The position numbers and the translations under genes were made by a program. From contig NZ_FMTP01000007.1 of the NCBI RefSeq assembly GCF_900100155.1, positions 62,001 through 126,000 of the forward strand: a stretch of 64,000 nt of DNA. The letters are read 5' to 3'. Origin of the DNA: Ancylobacter rudongensis. Its GTDB lineage: Bacteria; Pseudomonadota; Alphaproteobacteria; Rhizobiales; Xanthobacteraceae. This document shows positions 36,698 through 47,402 of the stretch, piece after piece. Under the pieces are notes generated by a model, which was not told the DNA's origin, did not search any database, and saw only the letters and a list, made by a program, of their open reading frames with translations. Within the stretch, counting starts at the first letter, position 1. The number at the start of each line of letters is the position of its first letter.

Positions 36698-37435
36698 ATG
36701 GCCAGCCGACAGCTTGCCCTCGATCTGCCCCATGCTGACAGCCGGTCGCGGGACGATTTCCTGCCCGGCCTCGCCAATGAGGCGGCGCTGGCGCTGATCG
36801 AAGCCTGGCCGGACTGGCCGGCCCGCGCCGTCGCGCTGGTGGGGCCACCGGGTTCGGGCAAGTCGCATCTGGCCGCCATTTTCGCCGAGGCGGCCCATGC
36901 GCCTGTCATCCCGGCGGCGGCGCTCGACATCGCCGCCGTGCCCGGCCTGCTCGCCAGCGGCGCGCTTGTCGTGGAGGATCTGGGCGAGGGGCCGGTGCCC
37001 GAGGCGGCGCTGTTCCATCTGCTGAACCTGGTGGGCGAACAGAAGGCGGGCCTGCTGATCACCTCGGCGCGGCTGCCCTCGACCCTTTCGGAGGGCCTCG
37101 CCACCGCCGATCTCGCCTCGCGGCTGCGGGTGCTGCCGGTGGTGCGGCTCGGCCCGCCGGACGAGGAATTGCTGGCGGCGGTGGCGGTGAAGCTGTTCGC
37201 CGACCGGCAGATCCTTCCCGATGAGGCGCTGCTGGCCTACCTTCTGCCACGGGTCGAGCGGTCCATTGCCGGGCTGCGCGACGTGGTGGCCGAGCTCGAC
37301 CGCGAGGCGCTGGCGCGCAAGCGCCCGCTGACACGGGCGCTCGCCGCCGAGCTGCTGCGGGCGCGGGCGGATTCGTCCGACGAGACCGATCGGGCGCCCG
37401 GCGAAATTGTCCTCAACGACTTGACCATAGGTTAA
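36698..37435 (+). CDS. hdaA: DnaA-related replication inhibitor HdaA
   Basis: A 245-residue AAA+ protein that promotes hydrolysis of DnaA-ATP and prevents re-initiation. It begins with a clamp-binding motif, QLALDLP (5-11), the N-terminal signature of Hda, followed by the P-loop GPPGSGKSH (49-57), Walker B VVEDLGE and sensor motifs TSARLP and ASRLRV. The C-terminal helical domain lacks a DnaA DNA-binding domain, as expected. It is tightly coupled to the AI-2E gene and 8 bases before ppk1. Confidence 0.92.
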   Translation: MASRQLALDLPHADSRSRDDFLPGLANEAALALIEAWPDWPARAVALVGPPGSGKSHLAAIFAEAAHAPVIPAAALDIAAVPGLLASGALVVEDLGEGPVPEAALFHLLNLVGEQKAGLLITSARLPSTLSEGLATADLASRLRVLPVVRLGPPDEELLAAVAVKLFADRQILPDEALLAYLLPRVERSIAGLRDVVAELDREALARKRPLTRALAAELLRARADSSDETDRAPGEIVLNDLTIG

Positions 37436-37442
37436 TCCCGAC

Positions 37443-39743
37443 ATGTCATCCAGCCGTCACGATGCCCGGCGACCTTCGCGCCGGACGAAGCGGGCCCCCC
37501 GCAAAGAGGATGGAGTGGCGACGGTGAGCGAGACGGAAATGCAGGGCGAGCCGATTGTCGAACTGACCGAGATGCCCATTCAGCCGACGGTGCCGCCCCG
37601 TCCGCTGGAAGACGAGCTGATGAAGTCGCCGGAGCGCTTCATCAACCGTGAACTCTCCTGGCTCGAATTCAATCGCCGTGTGCTGGAGGAAGCCGCCAAC
37701 ACCGAGCACCCGATGCTGGAGCAGCTGCGCTTCCTCTCCATCTCGGCCAACAATCTCGACGAGTTCTTCATGGTCCGCGTCGCCGGCCTGAAGGAGCAGG
37801 TGCGCGAGGGCTACACCGCCCGCAGCCCGGACGGGCTGAACCCGATCGAGCAGCTGGCGCGCATCGGCGTGGCGGCGGCCGAACTCGCCGAGGACCAGCA
37901 GGCGCGCTGGCGCGGGCTGCGGCAGTCGCTGATCGGCTGCGGCATCGTGCTGGTGGACGGCGCCGATGTGGAGAAGGCCGACCGGGCGGTGCTCGACGAC
38001 TTCTTCCTCGCCCATGTCTTCCCGGTGCTGACCCCGCTCGCCATCGACCCGGCGCATCCCTTCCCGTTCATTCCCAATCTCGGCTTCTCGCTGGCGCTGC
38101 AGCTCTCGCGTATCCATGACGGTCGCCGGATGAACGCGCTGATCCGCGTGCCGGCGAAGATCGACCGCTTCATCCGCCTGCCGGATGGCGAGGGCGGGGT
38201 GCAGCGCTTCATCACGCTGGAGCAGATGATCGGCCTGTTCATCGGCCGCCTGTTCCCCGGCTATCAGGTGAAGGGGCAGGGCGGCTTCCGCGTCATCCGC
38301 GACAGCGACCTCGAAGTCGAGGAAGAGGCCGAGGACCTGATGCGCCAGTTCGAGACGGCGCTGAAGCGCCGCCGGCTGGGGCAGGTGATCCGGCTGGAGA
38401 TCGACGCCTCCATGCCGGAGGAGCTGCGTGTGTTCGTCGCCCGCGAGCTCGGCGTGGTCGAGGACGAGATCTTCCTCGTCGACGGCGTGCTGGCGTTGAA
38501 CGAGTTCAGCCAGCTGGTCGGCGTCGACCGGCCGGATTTGAAGTTCAAGCCGTATAATCCGCGCTTCCCCGAGCGCATCCGCGACCATGCCGGCGACTGC
38601 TTCGCCGCCATCCGCGAGAAGGACCTCGTGGTCCACCACCCCTATGAATCCTTCGACGTGGTGGTGCAGTTCCTGCGCCAGGCGGCCCGCGACCCCAACG
38701 TCGTCGCCATCAAGCAGACGCTCTACCGCACCTCTTCCGACAGCCCGATCATCAAGGCGCTGGCCGAGGCGGCGGAGGCCGGCAAGTCGGTGACGGCGCT
38801 GGTGGAGCTGAAGGCGCGCTTCGACGAGGAGGCCAATATCCGCTGGGCGCGCGACCTGGAGCGCGCCGGGGTGCAGGTGGTGTTCGGCTTCCTGGAGCTG
38901 AAGACCCACGCCAAGCTCTCGCTGGTGGTCCGCCGCGAGGGCGGGGCGCTGTCGAGCTACTGCCATGTCGGCACCGGCAATTATCACCCGATCACCGCCC
39001 GCATCTACACCGACCTGTCGTTCTTCACCGCCGACCCGGCGATCGGCCGCGACGTGGCGCGCATCTTCAACTTCATCACCGGCTATGCCGAGCCGGTGGG
39101 GCTGGAGAAGCTGGCCATCGCACCGCTGACGTTGAAGAAGCAGATTCTCGACCATATCGACGCCGAGATGGAATTCGCCAAGGCCGGCAAGCCGGCGGCG
39201 ATCTGGCTGAAGATGAACTCGCTGGTCGACCCGATGATCATCGATGCGCTCTACCGCGCCAGCCAGGCCGGTGTGCCGATCGACATCGTGGTGCGCGGCA
39301 TCTGCTGCCTGCGTCCGGGCGTGTCGGGCCTGTCGGAGAATATCCGGGTCAAGTCGATCGTCGGCCGCTTCCTGGAGCATGAGCGCATCTATTGCTTCGG
39401 CAATGGCCACGGCCTGCCCCATACCGGGGCGGCGCTCTACATCTCCTCGGCCGACCTGATGCCGCGCAATCTCGACCGGCGGGTGGAATCGTTGTGCCCG
39501 ATCACCAACGCGACCGTGCACATGCAGATTCTCGAACAGATCATGGTCGCCAACCTGCAGGACAACCAGCAGAGCTGGCGCGTGTTGTCGGATGGCTCCT
39601 CGCAGCGCATAGTGCCCGGCGAGGGCGAGGAAAAGTTCAACGCCCAGCAGTATTTCATGACCAATCCGAGCCTGTCGGGACGTGGCAAGTCGCTTAAGGA
39701 ATCCTCGCCCCGCAACCTCCTACGCCGTCGCGATCGGACGTGA
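37443..39743 (+). CDS. ppk1: Polyphosphate kinase 1
   Basis: Reversibly makes polyphosphate from ATP. Residues from about 65 match PPK1: [32 protein letters not shown], the autophosphorylated histidine in [13 protein letters not shown], and the C-terminal [17 protein letters not shown]. From the ATG at 37443 the product is 766 residues, slightly long. An in-frame GTG at 37515, preceded by AAAGAGGATGGA, would remove a basic, non-conserved leader and may be the true start. ppx follows after four bases, so synthesis and breakdown of polyphosphate are co-expressed. Confidence 0.94.
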   Translation: MSSSRHDARRPSRRTKRAPRKEDGVATVSETEMQGEPIVELTEMPIQPTVPPRPLEDELMKSPERFINRELSWLEFNRRVLEEAANTEHPMLEQLRFLSISANNLDEFFMVRVAGLKEQVREGYTARSPDGLNPIEQLARIGVAAAELAEDQQARWRGLRQSLIGCGIVLVDGADVEKADRAVLDDFFLAHVFPVLTPLAIDPAHPFPFIPNLGFSLALQLSRIHDGRRMNALIRVPAKIDRFIRLPDGEGGVQRFITLEQMIGLFIGRLFPGYQVKGQGGFRVIRDSDLEVEEEAEDLMRQFETALKRRRLGQVIRLEIDASMPEELRVFVARELGVVEDEIFLVDGVLALNEFSQLVGVDRPDLKFKPYNPRFPERIRDHAGDCFAAIREKDLVVHHPYESFDVVVQFLRQAARDPNVVAIKQTLYRTSSDSPIIKALAEAAEAGKSVTALVELKARFDEEANIRWARDLERAGVQVVFGFLELKTHAKLSLVVRREGGALSSYCHVGTGNYHPITARIYTDLSFFTADPAIGRDVARIFNFITGYAEPVGLEKLAIAPLTLKKQILDHIDAEMEFAKAGKPAAIWLKMNSLVDPMIIDALYRASQAGVPIDIVVRGICCLRPGVSGLSENIRVKSIVGRFLEHERIYCFGNGHGLPHTGAALYISSADLMPRNLDRRVESLCPITNATVHMQILEQIMVANLQDNQQSWRVLSDGSSQRIVPGEGEEKFNAQQYFMTNPSLSGRGKSLKESSPRNLLRRRDRT

Positions 39744-39747
39744 GCGC

Positions 39748-41265
39748 ATGAGCGAAGTGTTGCGTGATGCCGGACACGGCCTGTTGTCCGGCATGTCGGT
39801 TGCCGTCATCGATATCGGTTCCAACTCTGTCCGCCTCGTCGTCTATGAGCGCCTGTCGCGCTCGCCGACGCCGATCTTCAACGAGAAGGCCTCCTGCGGG
39901 CTCGGTCGCGAGGTGCTGACCACCGGCCGGCTCAACCCGGACGCGGTGGAGAAGGCGCTGGCCGCCCTGCGCCGCTTCCGGGTGCTGTGCGACCGCATGG
40001 GGGTGGGCAAGGTCTATGTGCTCGCCACCGCGGCGGCGCGCGACGCCGCCAACGGGCCGGACTTCGTCGCCGCCTGCACGGAAATCTGCCGCACCGAGGT
40101 GGAGGTGCTCTCGGGCAAGCGCGAGGCGCAGCTTTCCGCTCTCGGCATTCTCTCGGGCGTGCACCACGCCAATGGCGTGGTCGGCGATCTCGGCGGTGGC
40201 TCGCTGGAACTCGCGGACCTGCAAGGCCAGCGCATCGGCTCGGGCGTGACCTTTCCGCTCGGCGGGCTCGCGCTGCAGGACACGTCCGGCCGCTCGCTGA
40301 AGAAGGCCGACAAGATCGTCAAGGACCTCCTGACCAAGGACCCGCATCTCGAACATCTCAAGGGGCGCACCTTCTATGCGGTGGGCGGCACCTGGCGCGC
40401 GCTGGCGCGGCTGCACATGTTCCAGCGCGGCTATCCGCTGCATGTGATGCACGGCTACATCATCCCCGCCCGCGAGGCGCTGGAGTTCTGCCGGCTGGTG
40501 CGGCAGGTGCCGATCGACACGCTCTCGCGCATCGACACGGTGTCCGATGTCCGCCGGCCGCTGCTGCCCTATGGCGCGGTTGTGCTGGAGCATCTGATCC
40601 GCATCGGCAAGCCGACCAATGTCTTCATCTCGGCGCAGGGCGTGCGCGAGGGGCTGCTCTATGAGCTGCTGGAGGTCGAGGAGCGCCAGCACGACCCGCT
40701 AATCACCGCCGCCGCCGAGCTGAACGAAGTCCGCGCCCGCTCCCCCGCCCATGGCTGGGAGCTGATTGACTGGACCGACCAGTTCATGAAGAGCAGCGGC
40801 ATCGACGAGAGCGTCGAGGAAAAGCGGCTGCGCCATGCCGCCTGCCTGCTCTCCGACATCAGTTGGCGGGCGCATCCCGACTATCGCGGCGAGCAGAGCC
40901 TCAACCTCATCGCCCACGCCTCCTTCATCGGCGTGGATCACCCCGGCCGCGCCTTCCTGGCACTGGCGATCTATTACCGGCACATGGGGCTGATCGACGA
41001 GGACCTGTCGCCGCGCATCCGCGAGCTGGTGTCGGCGCGGCTGCTGGACCGGGCCCGCATTCTCGGCGCGGCGATGCGGGTGGCCTATATCCTCTCCGCC
41101 GCCATGCCGGGCACGCTGCCGCTGACGCCGCTGTCGGTGGAACGCGGCAAGCTGGCGCTGCAGCTGCGCGGCGAGCTGGCGCCGCTGAGCGGCGACCGCA
41201 TCGCCAACCGTCTGCGCACGCTGGCCCGGCTGATCGGCCGGGAATCAACGGTTCTGGCAGGGTAG
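39748..41265 (+). CDS. ppx: Exopolyphosphatase (Ppx/GppA family)
   Basis: A 505-residue protein with the actin-like ATPase-fold start VAVIDIGSNSVRLVVYE, GVVGDLGGGSLELADL, and an HD-like C-terminal domain (about 320-500) that includes LIAHASFIGVDHPGRAF. It removes phosphate from polyphosphate ends and may also cleave pppGpp. The ATG at 39748 is four bases from the ppk1 stop. The pairing with ppk1 supports the polyphosphatase role over GppA. Confidence 0.93.
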   Translation: MSEVLRDAGHGLLSGMSVAVIDIGSNSVRLVVYERLSRSPTPIFNEKASCGLGREVLTTGRLNPDAVEKALAALRRFRVLCDRMGVGKVYVLATAAARDAANGPDFVAACTEICRTEVEVLSGKREAQLSALGILSGVHHANGVVGDLGGGSLELADLQGQRIGSGVTFPLGGLALQDTSGRSLKKADKIVKDLLTKDPHLEHLKGRTFYAVGGTWRALARLHMFQRGYPLHVMHGYIIPAREALEFCRLVRQVPIDTLSRIDTVSDVRRPLLPYGAVVLEHLIRIGKPTNVFISAQGVREGLLYELLEVEERQHDPLITAAAELNEVRARSPAHGWELIDWTDQFMKSSGIDESVEEKRLRHAACLLSDISWRAHPDYRGEQSLNLIAHASFIGVDHPGRAFLALAIYYRHMGLIDEDLSPRIRELVSARLLDRARILGAAMRVAYILSAAMPGTLPLTPLSVERGKLALQLRGELAPLSGDRIANRLRTLARLIGRESTVLAG

Positions 41266-41391
41266 GGTTCGGCCGGGGGGCTCCGCTCCGGCTCGATTTG
41301 TCCTGTCCGCACCGCTAGAAACCCTGCTGATTGCGCAGTCTTGCGGCGGCGGGTGCGCAGGTCGGCCCGCTAGCAGGCGCCGGCGGCGCGC

Positions 41392-42585
41392 TCACTCCTC
41401 GGGGGTTGCCCGGTCCAGAGCGGCCCGCTCCAGCGCCGTCCGTTCGATGGCGATGACGCGGCCGCGCTGCATGGCCAGCGCCAGCCGGCCGGACTTCAGC
41501 GCCAAGGCGCGATCGCCGAACAATTCGCCGCGCCAGCCGCGCAGCGCGCCGACATCGGGCTCGTCCTCGGAGGCGATGCGCTCCAGATCGTCCACCGTGG
41601 CGATGATCTTGGCGGCGACGCCGTGCTGCTCGGAGGTCATGCGCAGCAGCACCTTCAGCAGCTCCACCGTCGCCGAGGCGCCGTTGGAGAGCGGCCGGTC
41701 GCGTTCGATGCGCGGCAGGGTCTTGGGGTCGCGGGCAAGGCCCGCCTTCACCGCCTCGACGATCATCTCGCCGGCGCGGGAGCGCTCGAAGCCTTTGGGG
41801 ATGGCGCGCAGCTGGCCGAGCTTCTCGATCGTGGTCGGGTGCTGCGAGGCGATCTCGCCGATCACATCGTCCTTGAGGATGCGCGAGCGCGGCGTGTCGC
41901 GGGCCTGCGCCTCGCGCTCGCGCCAGGCGGCGACTTCCATCAGAACGGCGAGGTCCTTCGGCTTGCGGGCGCGCGAGCGCAGCCGCTCCCAGGCGCGCTC
42001 GGGCTCCTGCCGGTAGGTGTCGGCGGAGGTGAGCACCGCCATCTCCTCGCCCACCCAGTCGGCGCGGCCGCGCTTCTTCAGGTCGGCGTCGAGCTTGAGG
42101 AAGACGTCGCGCAGATGGGTGACGTCGGCTTCGGCATAGGCGACATGGGCGGCGGAGAGCGGGCGGCGCGACCAGTCGGTGAAGCGCAGCGACTTGTCGA
42201 GCACCTCGCCGGTGAGGCGCTGCACCAGCTGGTCATAGGAAATGGAGTCGCCATGGCCGAGCACCATGGCCGCGACCTGGGTGTCGAACACTGGGTGCGG
42301 GATGATGCCGGCGAGGTGCCAGACGATTTCGATGTCCTGCCGGCCGGCGTGGAACACCTTCAGCACATTGGCGTCCGACATCAGCGCGAAGAACGGCGCG
42401 AGGTCGATGCCCTCCGCCAGCGCGTCGACCACCAGCGCCTCGTCCACGCTGGCGAGCTGCACGACGCAGAGCTTGGGCCAGAAGGTGGTCTCACGCAGGA
42501 ATTCGGTGTCGACGGTGATGAACGGGTGGCGGGCGAGGCGTTCGCAGGCCGCGGCGAGTTCGTCTGTGCTGGTGATCATGTTCAT
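41392..42585 (-). CDS. rnd: Ribonuclease D
   Basis: A 3'-5' exoribonuclease for tRNA and small RNA maturation. The 397-residue protein has the DEDDy motifs: Asp26/Glu28 in [23 protein letters not shown], and YAEADVTHL, and an HRDC-type helical region at about 210-290 ([19 protein letters not shown]). The ATG at 42585 lacks a strong ribosome-binding site; an ATG two codons later is an alternative. It is convergent with ppx, 127 bases apart, and divergent from the DUF992 gene. Confidence 0.94.
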   Translation of the reverse strand: MNMITSTDELAAACERLARHPFITVDTEFLRETTFWPKLCVVQLASVDEALVVDALAEGIDLAPFFALMSDANVLKVFHAGRQDIEIVWHLAGIIPHPVFDTQVAAMVLGHGDSISYDQLVQRLTGEVLDKSLRFTDWSRRPLSAAHVAYAEADVTHLRDVFLKLDADLKKRGRADWVGEEMAVLTSADTYRQEPERAWERLRSRARKPKDLAVLMEVAAWREREAQARDTPRSRILKDDVIGEIASQHPTTIEKLGQLRAIPKGFERSRAGEMIVEAVKAGLARDPKTLPRIERDRPLSNGASATVELLKVLLRMTSEQHGVAAKIIATVDDLERIASEDEPDVGALRGWRGELFGDRALALKSGRLALAMQRGRVIAIERTALERAALDRATPEE

Positions 42586-42722
42586 GTTGATTTTTACATA
42601 TCGGAGTCGGAGCGCCGTTTCGACCCCGAAACATGCCGCAATTTGGCGAAAGGATTAACCATTCGCGGCTACGAGTCGCAAAGGCTTTCCGGCGGGGTGC
42701 CCGCCATGACTGGGGGATATCG

Positions 42723-43193
42723 ATGAAAAAGACCGCCTTCGCTCTCGCCACCGCCGCTCTGGCGCTGTCTTTCGTGCCCGCTTCCGCCGCCGAGCGGGTC
42801 AAGGCTGGCGTGCTGGTTTGCAATGCCGGTGCCAGCATCGGCATGCTGATCGAGTCCAAGCAGGAACTGACCTGCACCTACACCCCGGCCGATAACGGCC
42901 CCGAGCAGCGCTACGCCGGCACCATCAAGAATATCGGCGTCGAACTGGGCGTTACCGGCGGCGGCGTGCTGACCTGGGGCGTGCTGGCGCTGACCAAGTC
43001 GGTAGCCCCCGGCGCGCTGGCCGGACCCTATGGCGGCGTGACCGGCGACGTGGCGCTGGGCGTCGGCATCGGCGCCAATGTGCTGGTCGGCTCCGACAAG
43101 TCGTTCGCGCTCAACCCGATCTCCGTCGAGGGCAATGTCGGGGCGTCGCTGGCGCTGGGCGTGGGCGGGCTGAACCTGCGCTACGTGCCCTGA
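42723..43193 (+). CDS. DUF992 family exported protein
   Basis: A 156-residue protein with a signal peptide (MKKTAFALATAALALSF to SAA, about 1-23), then AERVKAGVLVCNAGASIGM and a glycine-rich beta region with LTCTYTPADNGPEQRYAGTI. Two cysteines (about 32 and 54) could form a disulfide. DUF992 is common in Hyphomicrobiales, often in several copies per genome, and has no proven function. The ATG at 42723 follows GGGGGATATCG. It is divergent from rnd and followed by aspS. Confidence 0.85.
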   Translation: MKKTAFALATAALALSFVPASAAERVKAGVLVCNAGASIGMLIESKQELTCTYTPADNGPEQRYAGTIKNIGVELGVTGGGVLTWGVLALTKSVAPGALAGPYGGVTGDVALGVGIGANVLVGSDKSFALNPISVEGNVGASLALGVGGLNLRYVP

Positions 43194-43344
43194 TCGCTTG
43201 CGGCCGGCGCCGCCTTGAACACAAGGCGGCCGCCTGTCCTTCTTGACAAAGCCGAGCCTCGCATGCACCCCTCCGCGCGCCCCGCGTGAGGGGTGTTTTG
43301 CTATGTCCGCCACGTCTCGGCGGCACCAACTCCGGGAAGACGCC

Positions 43345-45117
43345 ATGCACCGCTATCGCTCGCACACCTGTGGCGCCCTGCGCGCCAGCGATGTCGGCTC
43401 CACCGCGCGGCTCTCCGGCTGGTGCCATCGCATCCGCGATCATGGCGGCGTGCTGTTCATCGATCTGCGCGACCATTACGGCCTGACGCAGGTGGTGGTC
43501 GATCCCGACAGCCCGGCCTTCAAGCTGGCCGAGACGGTGCGTGCCGAGTGGGTGATCCGGGTCGATGGCCGGGTGCGCTCGCGCCCCGCCGGCACCGAGA
43601 ACCCCGAACTGCCCACCGGGCAGGTGGAGATGTACGCCACCGAGATCGAGGTGCTGGGCCCGGCCGCCGAGCTGCCCATGCCGGTGTTCGGCGATGTCGA
43701 GTACCCGGAGGAGACGCGGCTGCGCTACCGCTTCCTCGATCTGCGCCGCGAGAAGCTGCACAAGAACATCATGACCCGCGGCGCCATCGTCGATGCCATG
43801 CGCTCGAAGATGAAGGGCCAGGGCTTCTTCGAATTCCAGACGCCGATCCTCACCGCCTCCTCGCCGGAAGGCGCGCGCGACTTCCTGGTGCCCTCGCGCC
43901 TGCACCCCGGCAAGTTCTACGCCCTGCCGCAGGCGCCGCAGCAGTACAAGCAGCTGATCATGATGAGCGGCTTCGACCGCTATTTCCAGATCGCCCCCTG
44001 CTTCCGCGACGAGGACCCGCGCGCCGACCGGCTGCCGGGCGAGTTCTACCAGCTCGACCTGGAGATGAGCTTCGTCGAGCAGGAAGACGTTTTCGCCGCG
44101 GTCGAACCGGTCATCACGGGCGTGTTCGAGGAATTCGCCGACGGCAAGCCGGTGACGAAGAACTGGCCGCGCATTCCCTACGCCACCTCGATGCAGAAAT
44201 ACGGCACCGACAAGCCGGATTTGCGCAACCCGATCGAGATGCAGGACGTCTCCGAGCATTTTCGCGGCAGCGGCTTCAAGGTGTTCGCGCGCATGCTGGA
44301 AGACCCGAAGAACCGGGTCTGGGCCATTCCCGGCACCGGCGGCGGCTCCCGCGCCTTCTGCGACCGCATGAACTCGTGGGCGCAGGGCGAGGGCCAGCCG
44401 GGGCTTGGCTACATCATGTGGCGCGAGGGCAATGAGGGCGCCGGGCCGCTCGCCAACAATATCGGCCCGGAGCGCACCGAGGCGGTGCGCGCCCAGCTTG
44501 GCCTCGGCGCCGGCGATGCCGCCTTCTTCGTCGCCGGCAACCCGGAAAAGTTCGTCCGCTTCGCCGGCCTCGCCCGCACCAGGGTGGGCGAGGAGCTGAA
44601 GCTGGTCGACCATGACCGCTTCGAGCTGGCCTGGATCGTCGATTTCCCGTTCTACGAGTGGAGCGAGGACGACAAGAAGGTCGACTTCTCGCACAACCCC
44701 TTCTCCATGCCGCAGGGCGGGCTGGAGGCGCTGAACAACCAGGACCCGCTGACCATTAAGGCGTTCCAGTACGACATCGCCTGCAATGGCTATGAGATCG
44801 CGTCGGGCGGCATCCGCAACCACCGCCCCGAGGCGATGGTGAAGGCGTTCGAGATCGCCGGCTATGACGAGGCGACGGTGCAGGAGCGCTTCGGCGGCCT
44901 CTACCGCGCCTTCCAGTATGGCGCGCCTCCGCATGGCGGCATGGCGGCCGGCGTCGACCGCATCGTCATGCTGCTGTGCGGCACGACGAATCTGCGCGAG
45001 ATCTCGATTTTCCCGATGAACCAGCAGGCGCAGGACATTCTGATGGGGGCGCCGAACGAGGCGAGCCCGAAGCAGCTGCGCGAGCTGCACATCCGCACCA
45101 ACCTGCCGGAGAAGTAG
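43345..45117 (+). CDS. aspS: Aspartyl-tRNA synthetase
   Basis: A class II synthetase of 590 residues with an N-terminal OB anticodon domain (about 1-110), motif 1-3 elements including [24 protein letters not shown]-type motif 2 and GVDRIVMLL motif 3, and the GAD insertion domain at about 280-420. Many alphaproteobacterial enzymes are non-discriminating and also charge tRNA-Asn for the amidotransferase pathway; I cannot tell which applies here. GGGAAGACGCC precedes the ATG at 43345. A bidirectional terminator follows. Confidence 0.96.
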   Translation: MHRYRSHTCGALRASDVGSTARLSGWCHRIRDHGGVLFIDLRDHYGLTQVVVDPDSPAFKLAETVRAEWVIRVDGRVRSRPAGTENPELPTGQVEMYATEIEVLGPAAELPMPVFGDVEYPEETRLRYRFLDLRREKLHKNIMTRGAIVDAMRSKMKGQGFFEFQTPILTASSPEGARDFLVPSRLHPGKFYALPQAPQQYKQLIMMSGFDRYFQIAPCFRDEDPRADRLPGEFYQLDLEMSFVEQEDVFAAVEPVITGVFEEFADGKPVTKNWPRIPYATSMQKYGTDKPDLRNPIEMQDVSEHFRGSGFKVFARMLEDPKNRVWAIPGTGGGSRAFCDRMNSWAQGEGQPGLGYIMWREGNEGAGPLANNIGPERTEAVRAQLGLGAGDAAFFVAGNPEKFVRFAGLARTRVGEELKLVDHDRFELAWIVDFPFYEWSEDDKKVDFSHNPFSMPQGGLEALNNQDPLTIKAFQYDIACNGYEIASGGIRNHRPEAMVKAFEIAGYDEATVQERFGGLYRAFQYGAPPHGGMAAGVDRIVMLLCGTTNLREISIFPMNQQAQDILMGAPNEASPKQLRELHIRTNLPEK

Positions 45118-45165
45118 GCCGCTTCGCCTGCCGGCGAGGTGCGGCGGGCGGTGGTCATTGACGAA

Positions 45166-45190
45166 AAAAGGCGGCCACCGGCCGCCTTTT
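45166..45190. terminator. Bidirectional terminator between aspS and the 45212 gene
   Basis: AAAAGGCGGCC (45166-45176) pairs perfectly with GGCCGCCTTTT (45180-45190) around ACC. A- and T-runs on the two sides serve both convergent genes. Confidence 0.9.
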
Positions 45191-45211
45191 GTTTGAGCCG
45201 GGCGCGGCTGC

Positions 45212-47206
45212 CTAGCGCGCGGGCAGCGTCTCGACATTCAGCTCGTCGACCAGTCCCAGCGGGTCCTCGCTGTTCAGCGCCTCGACGATCAGCAGCACCG
45301 GCAGCGGCTCGTGGCGCGGGGTGATGCGCAAAGCCAGCGTGCCCATCGGCTTCTGCACGAAGCGGACGAAGGCCTCCACCGCCGGCCCGAGTTCCGGCCG
45401 GTCCGTTACCGCCTGCGCCAGCAGCAGGTCGGCGAAGCCGGCGAAGAGCTGGCGGATGTCCTCCGGCTTCAGCCCCTGCTCCTTGGCGGCGGCCTCAAGC
45501 TTCTGGTCGTAGAGGCCGGCATCGGTGACGGTGAGGTCGAGCGCGCCGAGATTGACCTCCATCGCCCCGGCCAGCGCCTCGTCCGGCTGGGTGGAGAAGA
45601 CGGAATCGTCCACCGCGCTCAAGGTGAGCCTGGCGTTGAAGGAGAAGGCGTCGGAGACTTCGATATAGGCGGGGTCGACCAGCACGCTGTCGTCCGCCTC
45701 GTTCCAGGCGGCGCCGAAATCCATGGCGATGCTGGCCCGGTCCACCTGTCCCGGCACCAGCGCGAAGGCGGAATTGCCGGCGTTGATCATGGCGGTCGGC
45801 CCGCTCATGCGCAGCGTGGCGGAAATGCGGGTCGGCAGGGCGTCCGGCTCGGCGGTCCAGGTGAGGGCGAATCGGTCGATATTGAGCGGCGAGCCCTGCT
45901 CGGTAGGGGACACCACATTGGTGATTTCGACCGACTCGACGGTGTTGAAGAACGGCGCCGGCCAGCGGCCGATATCGGCGGGATTCTCCGCCCCGTCCGC
46001 CAGCAGCGCCATCAGCGTGCCGGCCTTCAGGCCGCCCATCGCGAAGCGCCCCATCTGGAAGGCCTCGCCATCGGGTCCCTTGGCGGTGAGCTTCTCCAGC
46101 GCGAAGTTCTCCATCCGCCCGCCATCGATGGTGCCGACGGTGAAGGAGCCGAGGCCGAAGGCGAAGCCGCCTGGTGCCGCGCCTTCCACCCCTTCGGCGG
46201 CCATGCCGCCTATGCGCACGCCTTCGTCGTAAATGACAGCCGCCATCCGGAAAAGCGCGGCGGTTTCCTCGGGCGGGGCCTCGGCGCCTGCGGCCGCGAT
46301 CTTCTCCAGCTGCTCACGGGCGGCGAGCAGCTCCTCCACGGGAATCGCGGAGGGCCGGATCGCCACATCCGTCATCGACAGGCGCGCAATGCGCTGCGCC
46401 ACCCCGCCTTCCAGGGTGACGTCGTAATTCTCCATGGCGACGGAGTCGTGGATGGTGATGAACTGGTCGCTGGCCTCGCGCAGCTCGGAATCGAGCAGGA
46501 TCATCATTCCCGCCACGTCGAAGCCCTTGATGTCGACGCGCCCGATCGAGCCCTGGCCGATGCTGCCCGACGGGCCGGCGATGGTGAAGCGCGAGGGCTC
46601 GGCCGTCAGGGTGGCGAAGCGCCCATTGGCGAGCTGTCCCAGCTGGATGTCCCCATTTGTCTCTTCACTGGTCACGCGCGCATCGCCTGTGCCGGCGGTG
46701 CCGGTGCCGGTGGAGGCGGGGATGTCGATGCGCTCGGCGGTGATCTTGCGCAGGAAGTCGAGGGCGATCTGCGGCGGGCTGCCATCGACCGACGCCTGGG
46801 TGGGGAATTCCAGCGCCGTGATGGCGACGCGCGGCGCCTTGTACTGGCTGATGTTCGGCGCGCCGAGCAGGAGCGGCGGGCTGAGGGCGACATCGCCCAG
46901 CTCCACCGTCTGCGCGAAGACCCGGTCCGCACCGCGCTGCGCCACCCCGTCGGCCACCAGCGAGCCGATCTTCAGCGCGCCCTGCACCGGCCCGACGAGC
47001 GAGAGGTCGGCCAGCTCGAAGCGTCCGGCGAACAGGTCATAGTTCACCTTGCCGACGCTCGCCTCGACCCCGCCCGCCCGTAGCGTGCCCAGCGCCGCCT
47101 CAACCTGGCTGCGCGCCTCATGGTTGACATAGGCGGTGAGGCCGAAATAGCCGCCGACGCCGAGGACGACGAAGGCACTGAGAGCAATGAGAAACGGCTT
47201 GCGCAT
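45212..47206 (-). CDS. Membrane-anchored periplasmic protein of unknown function
   Basis: A 664-residue protein with a single N-terminal membrane segment (about 5-27, MRKPFLIALSAFVVLGVGG) and a long periplasmic part. The mature region consists of repeated beta-strand segments with layer-like motifs (for example DLFAGRFELADLSLVGPV, RFTIAGPSGSIGQGSIGRVDI, GRFAMGGLKAGTLMALLADG), resembling AsmA/YhdP-type repeating beta proteins in style, but I cannot assign a family. A role in envelope lipid transport or maintenance would be a guess. It is convergent with aspS and divergent from maeB. Confidence 0.6.
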   Translation of the reverse strand: MRKPFLIALSAFVVLGVGGYFGLTAYVNHEARSQVEAALGTLRAGGVEASVGKVNYDLFAGRFELADLSLVGPVQGALKIGSLVADGVAQRGADRVFAQTVELGDVALSPPLLLGAPNISQYKAPRVAITALEFPTQASVDGSPPQIALDFLRKITAERIDIPASTGTGTAGTGDARVTSEETNGDIQLGQLANGRFATLTAEPSRFTIAGPSGSIGQGSIGRVDIKGFDVAGMMILLDSELREASDQFITIHDSVAMENYDVTLEGGVAQRIARLSMTDVAIRPSAIPVEELLAAREQLEKIAAAGAEAPPEETAALFRMAAVIYDEGVRIGGMAAEGVEGAAPGGFAFGLGSFTVGTIDGGRMENFALEKLTAKGPDGEAFQMGRFAMGGLKAGTLMALLADGAENPADIGRWPAPFFNTVESVEITNVVSPTEQGSPLNIDRFALTWTAEPDALPTRISATLRMSGPTAMINAGNSAFALVPGQVDRASIAMDFGAAWNEADDSVLVDPAYIEVSDAFSFNARLTLSAVDDSVFSTQPDEALAGAMEVNLGALDLTVTDAGLYDQKLEAAAKEQGLKPEDIRQLFAGFADLLLAQAVTDRPELGPAVEAFVRFVQKPMGTLALRITPRHEPLPVLLIVEALNSEDPLGLVDELNVETLPAR

Positions 47207-47402
47207 GCGAGGCTGACCTGGGGGCGGGATCTGGGGACGTGCCGGGGAACGGTTTGAGGCGGACGGGCTGGCAGTGTCGTGCCGGCCGATGGCCCACCTT
47301 AAACCAACCGTCCAAAGTCCAGCACCAGAAAATGGGAAAGGGCGTTGTGCCCGTGAGCAGAATCCCTATGCTCCCGCGCCAAGCTCCGGGGAAGGAAACA
47401 CG

